Of a stretch of 64,000 nt of DNA, positions 32,801-45,607 are shown in pieces. The stretch is from Cladochytrium replicatum (lineage: Eukaryota; Chytridiomycota; Chytridiomycetes; Cladochytriales; Cladochytriaceae). The translations under genes were made by a program, and so were the position numbers. How positions within the stretch are numbered: position 1 is the first letter of the stretch; every line of letters starts with the position of its first letter. The notes under the pieces are model-generated. The model was not told where the DNA came from, searched no databases, and saw nothing but the letters and a program-made list of their open reading frames with translations. The stretch lies in NCBI GenBank assembly GCA_025526935.1, contig JAHLKD010000086.1:171370-235369 (forward strand), in the 5' to 3' direction.

Positions 32801-35522
32801 CCACTTTTGCGGTCTATCCGGACATGGTTGCGGACGCGTTGGCATTCCAGCTCTCGTCTCAGGCGTTCCCGTGGAAGCCGCGTGCGCCAGCTACTGGCGA
32901 CATGGCTGTGATGGGGCCCGATGGTCAGCCGGTTACCTTTGGACCATTCCAGAAACACACGACACCGATCGTTCGTGAATATTTGGCCGCTCTGCGAGCA
33001 ATGTACGGGGATAGCACCGCGATCGGAGGATTCAACAATCTTGACTTTATTGGAGGCAATCTCCAAGAGTCGATGGGAGAGTACGGGACGCTTTGCAAGG
33101 CGAGCGTGATGATGCTGAGCGAGTTGTTACTTCAAAACTACACTGTCGTTGCCGACCGGCATCTTCCCGTCCTTCTCAACTACGTGATTCTGAACCTTCC
33201 CGACCAGTTGCACGAGAACTCGGTGTCAACATTCTTGCTAGCCAACATGGTGGAAGGGTTCATTGCACAACTGCACGCTAGCAAGGCACCGGGTGGCGAT
33301 GGTCCTGGAGGGATCACGGCGTGGATGGCGGGTGCGAAAGGAGGAGAGCGTGCGCGAGTGATGGATTTGGTGAGACGAGCGCTTGTATTGTTGGATTCCA
33401 CCGTCTGTGTTGTCAGTTGGGAGACGGATGAATTGACAACCGGGAATCCTCCCCCAACTGCGCCGGAGGAAAGTGCCAGGCGGATCGCAATTTCAGATCT
33501 CTTGAATCTACTGCTGGGCATTTTCTCGACTTTCTATGAGAATTTGAGGATCGACCTTGCGGCTGAAGTTCTTGGCTGGGCAGCGGAGGGTCTTCTGGTA
33601 CGTATTACTAATCCACTGCAGTTCCCCAAGATTTTGACTTTTTCGACGACAATAGGGTCCAAAACCAACGATACGAGCCATCGAGACATTCACGATTTTG
33701 ATTCGATCGGACCCACCACTACCCCCAGAAATGCTGAACGCCCTTTCTTCGCGACTTTTCGATCATGTTACTATTCTTGCCACCATGGAAATGGAAGCGG
33801 TTGCAAGGAGCAACACAACTTCTGCTGCTATGAATGCAGGAGTCGGACCTGGAATGCAGAGCGTCATTTTGGGATGGTCGGAGGTGCTCGAGAACAAGAG
33901 CCAGCTTAAGCGCAATACCGAAAGCGTTTTGACAGCAATCTTGCGGTTGCATGGGGTATTTTACCATGGAAAAACTTTTGGCATCGATCAGCACTTAAGT
34001 TAGCTTTTTGTTAGACGCTGATTGACTTGCATGCGAAGGCAGGGGAGCTGATCGAGCACCCTAAACTCTTCTGGGGATCGGTTTGGTGAGTTATGTACAA
34101 CTTATTTTTTCAGTGGTGCTAATAAGTTCCATGATTCATTCAGCATGCTCAACATCCCAGCGCTTGTTTTCCCGCGAATCTATTTGCTTGCGTTGGATAA
34201 CTGTCGTAACTTCCTGAACCATCAGCGCAGGGTCCAAAACATATCTCAGGAAGACTTTGTGGAGGCTTATGACGCCATTTGCGACAAAATCAGAGACGCT
34301 TTCCAGGGTATTCAGCAGCAGGTCCTGCAAGTTTTGTTCCCTCCCCAAAAGCTTGCGGCGGTGGTCGCGGAATACAATGTCCCAGCTTCAGCAGGCAATC
34401 AGCTGGCTGCCTCTAATGCCTTGTTGACGAGCATGCAAGAGAAGGCGTTTGATTTGCTACTGAAGACTTGGACGATGCTGCCGGATGTCATCGCCGATGC
34501 TACGGAGCCTCCTTTGGCATTGCTGTACACTCTGTTGTACTCATTGACGTACTTGTTTGCGTTAATCGAGAGCAACTCCTTTGAAAAGGTTTGAGCTTTA
34601 GAGGATTCCAATTTTTCTTTCTGACAGTGTTTTTTAGGCTGAATCTTTTGCCGCAAACTTGAGACAAGCAATTGAAGCCAAACGGCCCTACGAGTTCCAG
34701 GTGGTGATCAAGTGCTTGCAAACCATTGAATCACGAGACCCGAGTGCCCGCGGTGCTGGTGCTTGGGATCTTCTCGGCAACTGTGTTGCCAACGTTGCAC
34801 GAGTGTTCTTGCCCGAGTATGTCAACAACATTGCAGGTATGCGCAAACAAATCTGTCCCCAAGAAATGATGATTGATCTATGCGTTCCAAAGAATACCTC
34901 ACGTTTGCGATGAAGTTTGATTCGATCTACTCTCGAATCATCCTGAGAATGTTTGCAGTTTTCTGGGATCTTGCTGTCAGAGAACACATGAGCTCTGCTC
35001 CTCCAATGCCGCCGACTACACCATCGATGGCGGCAGCTGTTCCTCCGATGTTCATCGGAAGCATGTATGGGCCAGCACCACCCATGCCTGGCCAACCACC
35101 AAACAGTCCGCCAATGAGTATGCCAAGTGCAGCAATTGCCAGCGCACTTGCCGGCACCAACAGCGCTACAATGGGAGCACCACTACCACCATCACTCATG
35201 GCATCATTCAAGTCGTTCGTGAGAAAGTTGCCGTACCTCAAAGAGAACTTGGACGAAGGGACTCGTCTCATCAGTGCTGTACTTGAAATCGGGGCCGATA
35301 AAGACGGCACATTTGTGGAAGTTGATTTGACTGCAAACGCAAACGCTAAAATTGAAGCATTTGAAGAGGTTATCTATCCCGTTGGAACTGCCAAGTACGT
35401 GTTCTCTTCCAGAATGAATGCTTTTTGCTTGAATCGATTTGCTAAACTTTTTTTTCAGGCTAACGCAGCTGTGCCTGTCGCACCTTGGTGTCCAGCCCTC
35501 CGCTGTGATGTACGCCTATTAG
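26849..35522 (+). CDS. Furry/Mor2/Tao3 cell-morphogenesis scaffold, 2639 aa
   Basis: Giant helical-repeat scaffold that works with NDR/Orb6/Cbk1 kinases in polarised growth. Fourteen exons join in frame: 26849-26896, 26952-27464, 27521-28444, 28492-29879, 29938-30649, 30720-30806, 30858-32118, 32192-33597, 33656-33955, 34015-34085, 34144-34588, 34638-34836, 34893-35394, 35459-35522. Identification rests on several blocks in family order: LVAGELFVGMYVVHCNESVA then IFFRYPDTRISVVNGFLNYI; a following LDGCMLVMLARPNAVLRHRV block; WNTRSRRAILQSLKDWY; and QQWVLTLILPWCQYVNFS, the LLPW...N-I/F signature region, followed by CWTEIIGNREYGLANALL. The N-terminus has a short coiled coil (KTILELHQRKELAIRDENYA). 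No RasGAP arginine-finger motif is present, which excludes NF1/IRA. The segment 28322-28444 is in frame and kept as exon, but could be intron. Confidence 0.85.
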
Positions 35523-36186
35523 TTGGTGGATGCAAGACATTCTTTCCTTTTCTACATTGGTTTCTTGTTCCTTTGGATCACTAGAGATGTTTACGTGTCT
35601 TTTCAAGTTTTGAATTTTTTTTTCTTCCCTGCCTCCTTATTTCTGCAACAGACCCGCTCTCAAGGAGCGGCTGGCCTCGTGACTCTTTTTGTTTCTTTTC
35701 CGTCGAAGAACCCGAGCATATGCCACTGCTAGTATCGGTAGTTGATCAGAGTAGGTCGGATTGTGATTTTTCTTCGCACTTTCCTTTGTAAGTGAGCTGT
35801 CTCCCATTTCACTGTGTTTCTTCTTCTTGCTTGATCCTGTATTCATTCGTCCAGAAAAAATCGCGGTGTTTTTTTCACCTGTTTGTTGCACAGCAGCCAA
35901 AGAAAAAAAACATGTTCTTGTCAAAAGAAAGTTGTAAAACGCCGGCAGCCAAAGAAAAAACATGTTCTTGTCTAAAGAAAGTAGTAAAACGTCGGCATTT
36001 CTTTGAGATACACAGGAAAGATAAAGAAGCTACAAAAACAGCTGTGCCTAGCAGTTGCAGTTATAGGGATATTTTAAGTTCAGAACCATTCGTTTGTATG
36101 TTCTGATTGGAATGTAGCTATTGCTGGATCAAACTCCACAGTTCAGTGTAAACAAAATGCCGTGCCTTGTTTAAAGTGTTCGATCA
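35523..36186. other. 3' flank of Furry gene and intergenic; one 52-bp tandem duplication
   Basis: At 35894-35996 a 52-bp segment (core acatgttcttgtc, then aaagaaagt and gtaaaacg) is repeated twice in a row. No gene was seen. Confidence 0.5.
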
Positions 36187-39100
36187 ATGCTTGGCTGTAA
36201 CATGACGCAAAAGGTCGTGCTAGTATTTTGGCTGCTCATCGCCATTCTGAAATGTGCTTCGGCAAGTCCGCACCCAGTAGAAGAGGACTCTGATAAGGTC
36301 GAATTCGAACCTGGGAAGGATAACGCTGGAATCGACAAACGCGGGAACGATGCATCTGGTGGTGCCCGGGTACTTTCCGTGTCACAGATCGCTGGAGGGG
36401 TCATTCCAGACCAGTATGTGATCTTGTTTCATAGCAATGCTTCCAGCACTGTTGTGCAGAACCATCTGAACAACTTCTTGAACACGGTCAAGTCGCACAG
36501 TCCACAATACGCCGGTGCACAAATTCGGCGGAAGTACTCAAATGTGTTGGGCTACTCAGCAAGGATTCCGCGAGCGTTTGCGCTGTTTCTGCAGAGAAAC
36601 TTTCCGGAAGTGAGACTTGTTGAGCAGGATAAAACAGTGGATATGGCACAGTTTCAGGTCCAGTGGAATGTCACGTCTTGGGGAATACCTGTAAGGCAAA
36701 GGCAAATTTCGTTGTTCTGCTCGTCTGACTACCTTGTTATAGCGAGTAACGTACCAGAACGCAATTCAGCCGGACGACGCACGAAGTCGTACCTATCGAT
36801 ATCCTCAAACCGCAGGACGAGGAGTGGACGTCTACGTAATAGATGGTTATGTCAGGACTCAGCATCCAGATTTTGAAGGGAGGGCAACACTTGGATGGAG
36901 TGCTTTTCCGAACGATTTCTCGGCGGGATGTAAGTGGTGAAAAGGAGTGCGAGGACACAAACTGATTCCCTATTTTGTCTTTTAATAGTTGACCATGCAA
37001 CAGCGGGTAAGCTCGATCGAATCTTGTCGATTGTTGGACTGAGCTGTCAAATCACTGCAGTCGCCGGCGTTATTGCATCACGCACTTACGGAGCAGCAAA
37101 AGGTGCCAACATTGTATCTGTGAATGTGTTTAGAGGTGGAACAACAACCATGGAGTCTTGCATAGCGGGATACGATTGGGTAGCGGCAGAAATTATCAGG
37201 AGGGGACGTCGACCATCTGTTTGCAATTTGTCGTTGATCGGTGGGGCCTCGGACGCTGCGGATGCCGCTCTACAAAAGGTACCTTTTCAAACATTCGCTG
37301 TTCCACACAATGGTAAAATGTATAACTGAGATCGATTTGTCGTAGGTGATGGACGCGGGATGCGTGGTCGTCGCTGCTGCAGGTATGAAGCAGACATGTG
37401 CTGTGCTTGAACTAAGTTGATGAGATGACCGTATGTTAAGGAAACACTGGAGATGATAGCTGCCTCTATTCCCCTGCTCGTATGCCTGCTGCTATTACAG
37501 TTGCGGCAAGCACTCAGGGGGACAGTTATGCGACATGGTCGCATAGAGGAACCTGTGTTGACATTCAGGCTCCTGGACAGGATGTTCGAAGGTAGGCATA
37601 TTGTTAGTCGGTAGTATTCGTTGAATAACCATTTTCCAAATCAATTTTAAGTTTACACGGCGACTTGTCCCAGCCCTTCAATACTGTGTCGGGGACATCG
37701 ATTGCAGTAAGTCACAGCACCTAATTCATCGTTGAGTTCTTGAGTTGATATTTACGTATAGGCACCACATGTCGCTGGCGCCGTTGCCCTCTTACTAGCA
37801 GAGAGATTCGTTCAAAATGCAGCAGACATTCAAACTTGGTTGCGGAATGCAGCACGCCCAGTTCTTTCCAATGTGCCGACCAATACGCCGAACGGTCTTC
37901 TCTACATTGGTGATATCATTCCGCAGCTTTACATCGTGATCTTCAAGCAAGGGATCCAGAAACCTGCCATTGACGACCATATAGGTCGTGTTCGAGCAAG
38001 TCTGTCGACACAGTATCCAAATATCAATTGGGCTGCTGTACTGAAGCGCAATTTCACCTCCGCGGTGAGCGGCTATTCCGCTTGGTTCCCTCCTCCATTC
38101 GTGAAAATTTTGTCTTCATTCTCGGAAGTGTCGATTGTGGAGCAGGACGATGCTATTGAGATGTACCAGTCAGTTTCGTCAGTCGCTGGTAACTGGGGCC
38201 TTCCAGTATGTAGCAAGTGACCAAAGTTGGTTGATTGATCTTTGCTTAATGCAATGCTCAGAGGATAAATAATCTTCGCGGAAATTTGGACCCTTCGTTG
38301 TTGCAGAACTATGTCCAGCCGCAGGGGCAAGGAGCAGGAGTAGACATTTACGTGTTCGATGGGGCGATCAACACACGGCACTATGACTTTGGTGGACGAG
38401 CGCGCTCTGGTTTCAACGCTTCGCAGGGAGGAGATGGATCTCGTAAGTTTTTGACGTATTGAATACTCGGAACCGGTTTAATATACTTCTTGTCAGGCGA
38501 TCACGGAACCGCAGCAGCCAGTATTGCCGCTTCGAACAGCTTTGGGGTTGCGAAAATGGCCAACATCATTTCGGTTCGTGTGTTCGACGATGCACTTCCT
38601 TTTGCGAGTGGAGCAGGTGGGACAATCGAAGTAGCCATTGCTGCGTTCGACTGGGCCCATCGAGCAGTGAGCGGAAGTGGTCGTCCGTCGGTTTGTCTGA
38701 TAACTTTTGGATCGTCGGCGAGTGCAAGGTATCGTTGCAGTGATTCTCTTTAATGTATTTTGGGAGCTGAACCGAAATTCGTGCTTGCTGTAATGATAAA
38801 GTCTTGATGCGGCGGCTGCGGCTCTTGTCTCGAGTGGATGTGCTACCATTGCAGCGGCCGGTAAGAAAGTTACTCGAGTGGAACGTTGGATTTCACATGT
38901 CGCCATGTTTTGTATAGGCAACAGGGGAGTTGATGCTTGCAATATCTCTCCCGCTCGCGTGCCATCGATTGTCACTGTGGCGGCTGCTGATAAGCAAGAT
39001 CAGCTGGCACGCAACAGCAACTTCGGATCTTGCGTTAAGCTCATGGCGCCTGGAACGGACTTGTGGGCGTAAGATGTCATATATGGATATAGAAGGCCAG

Positions 39101-40861
39101 CTTAATTCATGTGTGAAAATAGAGCGTTTGGTGATCCCCGTTACATGTGGAGTGTAAGCGGGACTTCGTACAGTGTAGGTTCAGTGCCGATCAAGCTCGT
39201 TTTAGCACTTTTTTACACGGTTTTCTTGCTTTAATCCCAAAGGCAGCATTTGCAGCAGGCGCGGCGGCACTCATCATGTCGCAGAAATATGCTTTGACAC
39301 CGAATGCAGTGACCAACTTCCTCACCAGAACTGCACTTTCATCCCCTCTGATGCAGCAGGGTACTTCACGTGGGACTCCGAACGCATACCTCTACACTGG
39401 CAATATGATTCAAGACCTTAGAATAGTGAAGTTGCGATCAAATACCACCGTCAGTGGAATGTTGGACCACTTGAATATTCTAAGTGGGCTAATCCGGACG
39501 GTTATTCCTGGATACTCGGATAACCCGGTTCGACAGATCTGGATTAACGCAAGAGCTTACTCGACTGTCCTGCCTGTGATTATCGCGCCAGCCTTGGCAG
39601 GTCTACCTGAAGTTGAAGCGGTAGAGTTGAATGCATCGTTTGATCTCTATCAGTCCAGCTCTCAGCTAGTCCAGCAACAAAACACAGATAACTGGGGTTT
39701 GGCGGTAAATATGGCTGTAAAAGTAGTACGTCGCTTCAGTTTCACCATCGTACTCTTTCTCAGAGGATCATGCTTCAAAGAGCAGATCAAACTGCGTTGA
39801 GGACGTACAACTATCCAAGTAGTGCAGGCCAAAACGTCACAATTTACTTTATCGACGGCGGTGCCAACATGCAGCACAAGGACTTTGGAGGTCGACTTGC
39901 GGGAAGTAACAGCACGACAACAATGTTCGGTGCACTTGATCATGGCACTGCGGTCGCGAGTGTAGCAATGAGCGCACCGTTTGGAGTCGCCAAAGCAGCG
40001 CAAGGTGTTATTGTTCGAGCGTTTCAGCCGAATGTACAAGGGAACACGGTTGGGGTGGGCACAAAAGACACAATTCTTACCGGAATCGATTGGATTATTG
40101 GGAATCTGGCTACGCTTTCGGGAAGGAACGCTGTATGTGTATGTGGGTTCGGTGGACAGCCATCGCCCGTTATTGACAGCGCTGTTAGGTAGAGTACTTA
40201 TCACAACATGCGGATTTCACTTTGCTGAGTTCTGTATTAGGGCATTAATTGCGGCTGGTTGTGCAACTTTCGTAGCGGCTGGTATGGTCAAAAGCACTTT
40301 GGTTTTGGAGGTAACGCTCACTGGCTCACATGGTAGGCAATGCAAGGCAGGATGCATGCAATGTTTCGCCGGCTCGAGTCCAAGAAGCGATCACAGTGGC
40401 ATCTGCTGATAGCACCGATAGATTTTCAGGCACATCAAACTTTGGGCCCTGTGTTGACATCATAGCACCTGGAGAGAACCTATGGGGGTAATTCGAAATC
40501 TGCAGTGACATCGTTGGCGGTAGTGCATATTAATACCCTATTATTGAAAAATAGGTCTTGGCCCAACTCTGACTTCATGAGCAAATTCAGCGGAACTTCA
40601 TATGCGGTAATGTGTTTGCAGAAAGTGAGATCACATCAATGCTGACTGTTTCAGAGCGCTATTGCAGCCGGAGCTGCAGCTTTGATCTACAGCGAGAAGA
40701 GAGCTTCGAACCCCGGTCAAATAACCAGCTTCATGATCAACAACGCCGTGCAAGGGGTGGTTGGCAATGTTCCTACCAACACTCCCAACCGATATTTATT
40801 CTTGGGATCACTGCTGCCAACGTCCAGAGTGAAGTTTGTGCGTTTCAAAAAGTCTCTTTGA
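36187..40861 (+). CDS. Triple-domain subtilisin-like serine protease (three S8 domains in one polypeptide, 1208 aa)
   Basis: Secreted protease. Nineteen exons join in one frame: 36187-36690, 36743-36929, 36989-37006, 37061-37278, 37346-37382, 37441-37591, 37652-37706, 37762-38205, 38262-38442, 38497-38728, 38802-38860, 38918-39068, 39123-39174, 39243-39704, 39764-40188, 40241-40281, 40337-40487, 40555-40606, 40655-40861. The N-terminus has a signal peptide ([18 protein letters not shown]) and a KR processing-type site. Three units follow, each an inhibitor-I9-like prodomain plus peptidase S8. All three keep the triad: D202/H233/S388, D571/H601/S761, D948/H977/S1138 (VIDG, VFDG, FIDG; DHAT, DHGT, DHGT; SGTS in each), and the oxyanion Asn (AAAGN, AAAGN, VAAGN). 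Units 2 and 3 have no signal peptide and no stop before them: prodomains 2 and 3 are read straight on from the preceding catalytic domain within exons 8 and 14. Intron positions repeat between units, showing intragenic triplication. Second Met (36202) is an alternative start. Confidence 0.9.
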
Positions 40862-41017
40862 AAGATAATAGAAATATCTATGCTTATTTTTTTACGAAGT
40901 TCGCTGAATCCATCAAGGACAATATCAAACGTGCCACCGAGAAGTGACTTTGTCTGATGCATGGCAGAACTACCTGCCTAACGCCTTGGCTCTTTGACGA
41001 ATAGCGAATCGGAATAC

Positions 41018-44000
41018 ATGCCCCTCAACGCCTTTCCACCACAGTCGACCGTGATGGACTTGCATGCTCTCCCGCAGACGCCTCCATGCTCCCCACCGCC
41101 AAAATCACCACGCTTTCATGCCTTCTCAGAAGGCATCCCGGTACCTAATGCTGTTGCAGCTGCACACTCGGACTCGCTTGCTGAGGTATGCGACCACATC
41201 ATTATCGTGCGTCAGCATACTTACCGATTCTTGAAGGTGATGGCAATCATTTCAAACCATGAAAATTCCGATGAGATGCTTCCAGAATACTTTGCGTCGT
41301 CGTTAGACAACTTCAACTCACAAACAGCCTCAGACCTTCTATCCTACTCACACGGCGGCCCAAGAAGACCTTCCGCAGAACAACCATCAACGTGCCACTG
41401 CTCGGGCTGCTCGAACTCAAATGCGATTCATCATGTCGGACAACTTTCGCCATCGGACGCCATCGATTTGTGTAAATCGCTGGGAACACTTACACCGCAA
41501 TTGGAAGCAGACTTCCTTTCTGCACCTACAGATAATAATATCACAGAGAATAAGAAGAGGCAGAGGAAGAGGAGGATATATTATTTTCCACCATGGATTG
41601 TACCGCTGCGCGGAGGAACTCTCGCTCCAAAACCAACTGCAGAAGATGGTGTCCCAACCCCTACTAAGTCAAGTGAGTAGACAACTGGGGTAGATTTCTC
41701 TTAAACTAAACCAATTCGAATCAGCATTGTATCCACAGCTTGGAACGCCCCTGATCCCACCCCATATTCTTGATCCACCCAGTGCAGGACCGAAGGAGGT
41801 GCCACCGCTCGACCAGATATTTGTGGGAGATTCTCTGCATCACAGATACGAGGTGATTCGGTTACTGGGATGCGGATGGTGTGGACTAGTGCTTCTCGCA
41901 TTCGATCATCGGATCAACCAGCACGTTGCCGTGAAAATCATCGGAAGAGGCGAGCTGAGAGAGGAAGCAGCAGGCGCAGAGTTTCGGATTCTTATTAAAG
42001 TTCGCCAAAAGGTTGGTACAAAGAAAGTAGCCATTGGAGTGGTTGGATTAAAGCTAACATATTTGCAGGATCCCGACGGATTAGCGTATATCGTGCGAGT
42101 TTTGGCAACATTTGAACACTTAGGCCAGAAATGTATTGTCACAGAGCTGCTTGGTCCAAATTTATTGGATATCTTGGATGCTGCAAACGTAATCCTCCAG
42201 ACATCAAGTGGTTTGGATTCAGATACAGTATCGCAGCGCAAACAGACGTTTTCGATGGATCAGATCAGAGCTGTTGCATCCCAGCTGTTTAAGGCACTTA
42301 CGCTCTTACGGAAGCTTGGCATTGTACACGGTGATATCAAACCAGAGGTTCGTATGCGGAAATCAAAAAAAAGCACTACCGTTCGTCTCATTACATCTCG
42401 TTGAAAATTTCGTACAGAATGTAGTCACGGCACTCCCATCCTTAGTAGTCCCGTCTATCTCTGCCGACCAATACGTCAGGCAGTTTATTTTGAAAACCGC
42501 TCCCACGCAATCCGTCGCTTCAGCTTTTGAAACAATCATTGTGCCACCATCAGTAACTTCTACGAGTGCCTCAACACCTCCATCTATAGAAGCTAAGGAG
42601 AACCCTACTGGGCAACTCACACTGGAATCTGAGCAATTTTGTCCGTCACTGGTGCCATCTGGCGCGTCAGCATCGGAAAAGCAGTCGGGGCACAATGCTC
42701 CTGCCGAACAACCATTTTTTTCAGGCTGATTGATTTTGGAACAGCTGGACCCGGTTGGGCCCAGAAGGGGATGTATTTGGGAACAAGGTTCTATCGGAGT
42801 CCAGAGATTGTTTGGGGTACGCCAAAACTTACGAACGTTCAGTCGTTTGCTGATTTATAAGTTGCTAGGCACAAATGTGACACCGGCGGCGGACATGTGG
42901 TCGGTCGGATGCCTGTTGGCAGAGTTGTATCTAGGACGTCCCTTGTTCCCGGCAAGAGACGAAGACGCGCTTATCGAAATGGTCGCGTACGTTCTCGGCC
43001 CACCACCAAAGAAGCTGACCAAGGGATCCGTCCGACGAACGGCGCTCCTCCGTTAGTTTTGCAATCAAAAATGATCAGTAATAGTGTTGACGGATAAAAT
43101 CAATGTTAGAACGCATCGAAGAGAACGCCGCTCAGAGGGTCACTTCGATCGCGACTTCCACGCCTTCGCTTCCTCCCAGTTCACACATGCCATCATCCAC
43201 CAAGTCATTCACAGATCCTAGCCCGTTCATTACTCCAGAAAATTCCGCAGCGTCTTCACCGTTCAGTCCGATCGTCTTCCCAAAGCTACCCGGGACTGGT
43301 GAGAGTTACACAACCAGTGACCGCGACCTGGCGAAACGGTCGCTTCGAGTGCAAACTGATTTTGCCCCAGAGTCGCAGGTAAGCACGGACTGTGATTCGA
43401 CCATGGAGGTGGACACCGGGTCCGCAGTGACAGAGGTACCGACCTTGCCTGACGAGCTGAGAACGCCGCGAAGGCCGAACCGGTTCCATTTCCTGTCGTT
43501 GGGGAAGCGGTGGCCAGCGAAGGCCGGGGAGGCGGGCGAGGTGACTCTGAGAGCTGGTGAGGTTTCAACTCAAGGGACACCGACGGGGGAGAGCGGGGAA
43601 TTTGATTTCCGGGGTTTTGTGGAGGGCGACGGGTCTACTATGACGGTGGGTTCGCTGGGAGGTACACCGACAGGTTGGTCCGACACTGTTCTACCAATCC
43701 AGACGCCGACAAAGGAGAGCGTCGAGAAGGGTTCGAGCAAAAGTGTGCCGGTTGGGAGCGCGTTTGATGTGCGGGAGATCTTGAGCGCAATGTTTGGAGC
43801 AGGAGTTGAAGAAGGGTTTGTCGATCTTGTTGCACAGTGTCTGGAGTATGATAGTAAGAAGCGGTTGACGCCATCTGCGGGGCTTTTGCATCCTTGGGTA
43901 GTTGCAGGGCAGGTTTCCGAAGTGACGGCGCAAAAGTCCGGGGTGGGGGTAGGACGAGGTCTTTCCAAACGATGGAAGGAGCCAAAGAAGAAGACTGGGA

Positions 44001-45607
44001 AGTTAGTGTTCGGAGATGAAGGCTTCGGAGAGGAAAGCATTGAGGACAAGTTAAAGTTGGGAGTTGGAAGTCAGATAGTGGAGAAGCGGAGTTCAAGGTG
44101 GTTAGATTTGTTTGGGCTGCACACTGGGTCACATGCGCCTTCGAGAACGCCGAGTCGGAGAGCGGGAGCGCTTACACCGTCGCCTGCTATCGCCGCAGAA
44201 GTAGCGGAGGGAGCCCAGGCAAGTCTTTCGTCGGAACCACCACCTCCCGCAGACATGGTGGATCGGGAGCCAGACTCTCAGAAATGCATATCAGACGACG
44301 AAGCGGATGGTGGCTCGAAACGATTCACTAGAGGTTTGAGAAGGAGTCTCGGACTTGTGTCGTCGCGGTCAGTAGATTCTCTGCGTATGGCAATCAGCAA
44401 GACTACCTCGGACATGTTTGCAGAGCGGACAATCGGGAAGCGACGATCTAGCAAGAATTTGGCAGCACAAGGGAGCTCGGATGATGTGGATGGGGCTGAG
44501 CATGGAAAGAGCTCGCGGCTCTCAAGGACTGGTTCGGTGCGGATGGTGATTCCAAAAGCGTTAAGAGACAGCTCTTCAATATCGTCGACGCTGGAAAGGA
44601 AGCATTGCGAGGTCGATGATCCTGATATGGATGGGAACCGACGGCTGTTGGAAGAGGTCGTCGCGTGGTTGAGACGACCCGCAGAGTCTTCAAGTATGGC
44701 GCCACCACTCCCAGCTCCGCCGCCACCGGAAAAGCCCGCATCATTAAAAGACGAAGGCGAGAGGTTGCGGGAGAGCACTGTGAAGAAGCCACGACGTCTT
44801 GATCCTGTGAAACAGCTTCAGTCACTCCCACTGCCCCCGTTGTCGCCGAATACTTCGATCCACTCGACTTGGTCGACTTCGCCGTCAATGGTATCCGACC
44901 ACGATGAAAATGGCCCGAGAACAACCAAAGGGTCCAATCCAGAGCTACAAAAGGGACGCCGGCGTTCCGGTGTGTCGGCGCACACGAGCGACGTGAATGC
45001 TCGCGGTAGCGTGGACTTTCCGCAGATTTCAAATGGTGATATGGTACCATCCGTGATCCAGGACGCAGCTGCAGCATCGGACGACGAGTTTGAGAGCGGG
45101 AGCATGCGATCCTCTGTTGACTTGCATCGGTTCAAGCAGACCCGCTCGCGGCAACGGAGCCGCGGCGCTGCGACGATAGAGTCGAGCGACTGGAGTGCTA
45201 CGGACGGCGAAGACGATCTGCACGGATTTTTTGGGCTTCGGGACGAGATTAGTCTAGGTGTGGGTCATGAAGAGGAGGTGGAGGAGAGCGGGGCTGGGGA
45301 TGATGACGATTCGGATGCGTTGGATTTTGCGCTGTATTCTAGTTTGTCGAAGTCGTTGATTCAAATGAGCCGACAGATGGCGCTATCGCCGACCCCTGCC
45401 CCGATTCCAATTGTTCCTGTTGTACCGCCGAAGAACTCGGCGCCGGTGGTGGTTGTTGAGGATGTGGAAGTTGGAGTGGACGAGGGTGAACAAGTGAAGG
45501 TGGGGACCGAAGAAGCATTGGCAGGTGGGAAGGGTGGTGGTGGGTGGGGAGCGTGGTGGAGTGGAAAGTGGGGACGGCCACAACCAGCGGCCAAGCGAGC
45601 ACGATGA
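41018..45607 (+). CDS. DYRK/HIPK-like CMGC protein kinase with long inserts and tail
   Basis: Starts 157 bp after the subtilase stop on the same strand. Exons: 41018-41672, 41725-42011, 42069-42347, 42418 to about 42710 (uncertain), about 42721-42816, 42869-43051, 43110-45607. After a Pro/Ser-rich N-terminus the kinase shows LLGCGWCGLVLLA (Gly loop), HVAVKII (catalytic Lys), VHGDIKPEN (catalytic loop, HGD instead of the usual HCD/HRD), LIDFGTA (DFG), LGTRFYRSPEIVWG (activation segment and APE region) and DMWSVGCLLAELYLGRPLFP. A final LEYDSKKRLTPSAGLLHPWV gives subdomain XI after a long insert of about 230 residues. Between KPEN and DFG lies about 370 bp whose frame does not join cleanly, so an extra intron there is likely but its donor was not found. 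The C-terminal 550 residues are Ser-rich and acidic. Probably a cell-cycle or growth kinase; exact subfamily uncertain. Confidence 0.8.

Noticed and set aside
26849-35522. Neurofibromin/IRA RasGAP or UNC80-like channel component
   Set aside because: No RasGAP catalytic motifs, and several blocks in order match Furry/Mor2/Tao3 instead.
36187-40861. Three separate neighbouring subtilase genes
   Set aside because: No stop, start or signal peptide between units; the reading frame is continuous through exons 8 and 14 across both unit borders.
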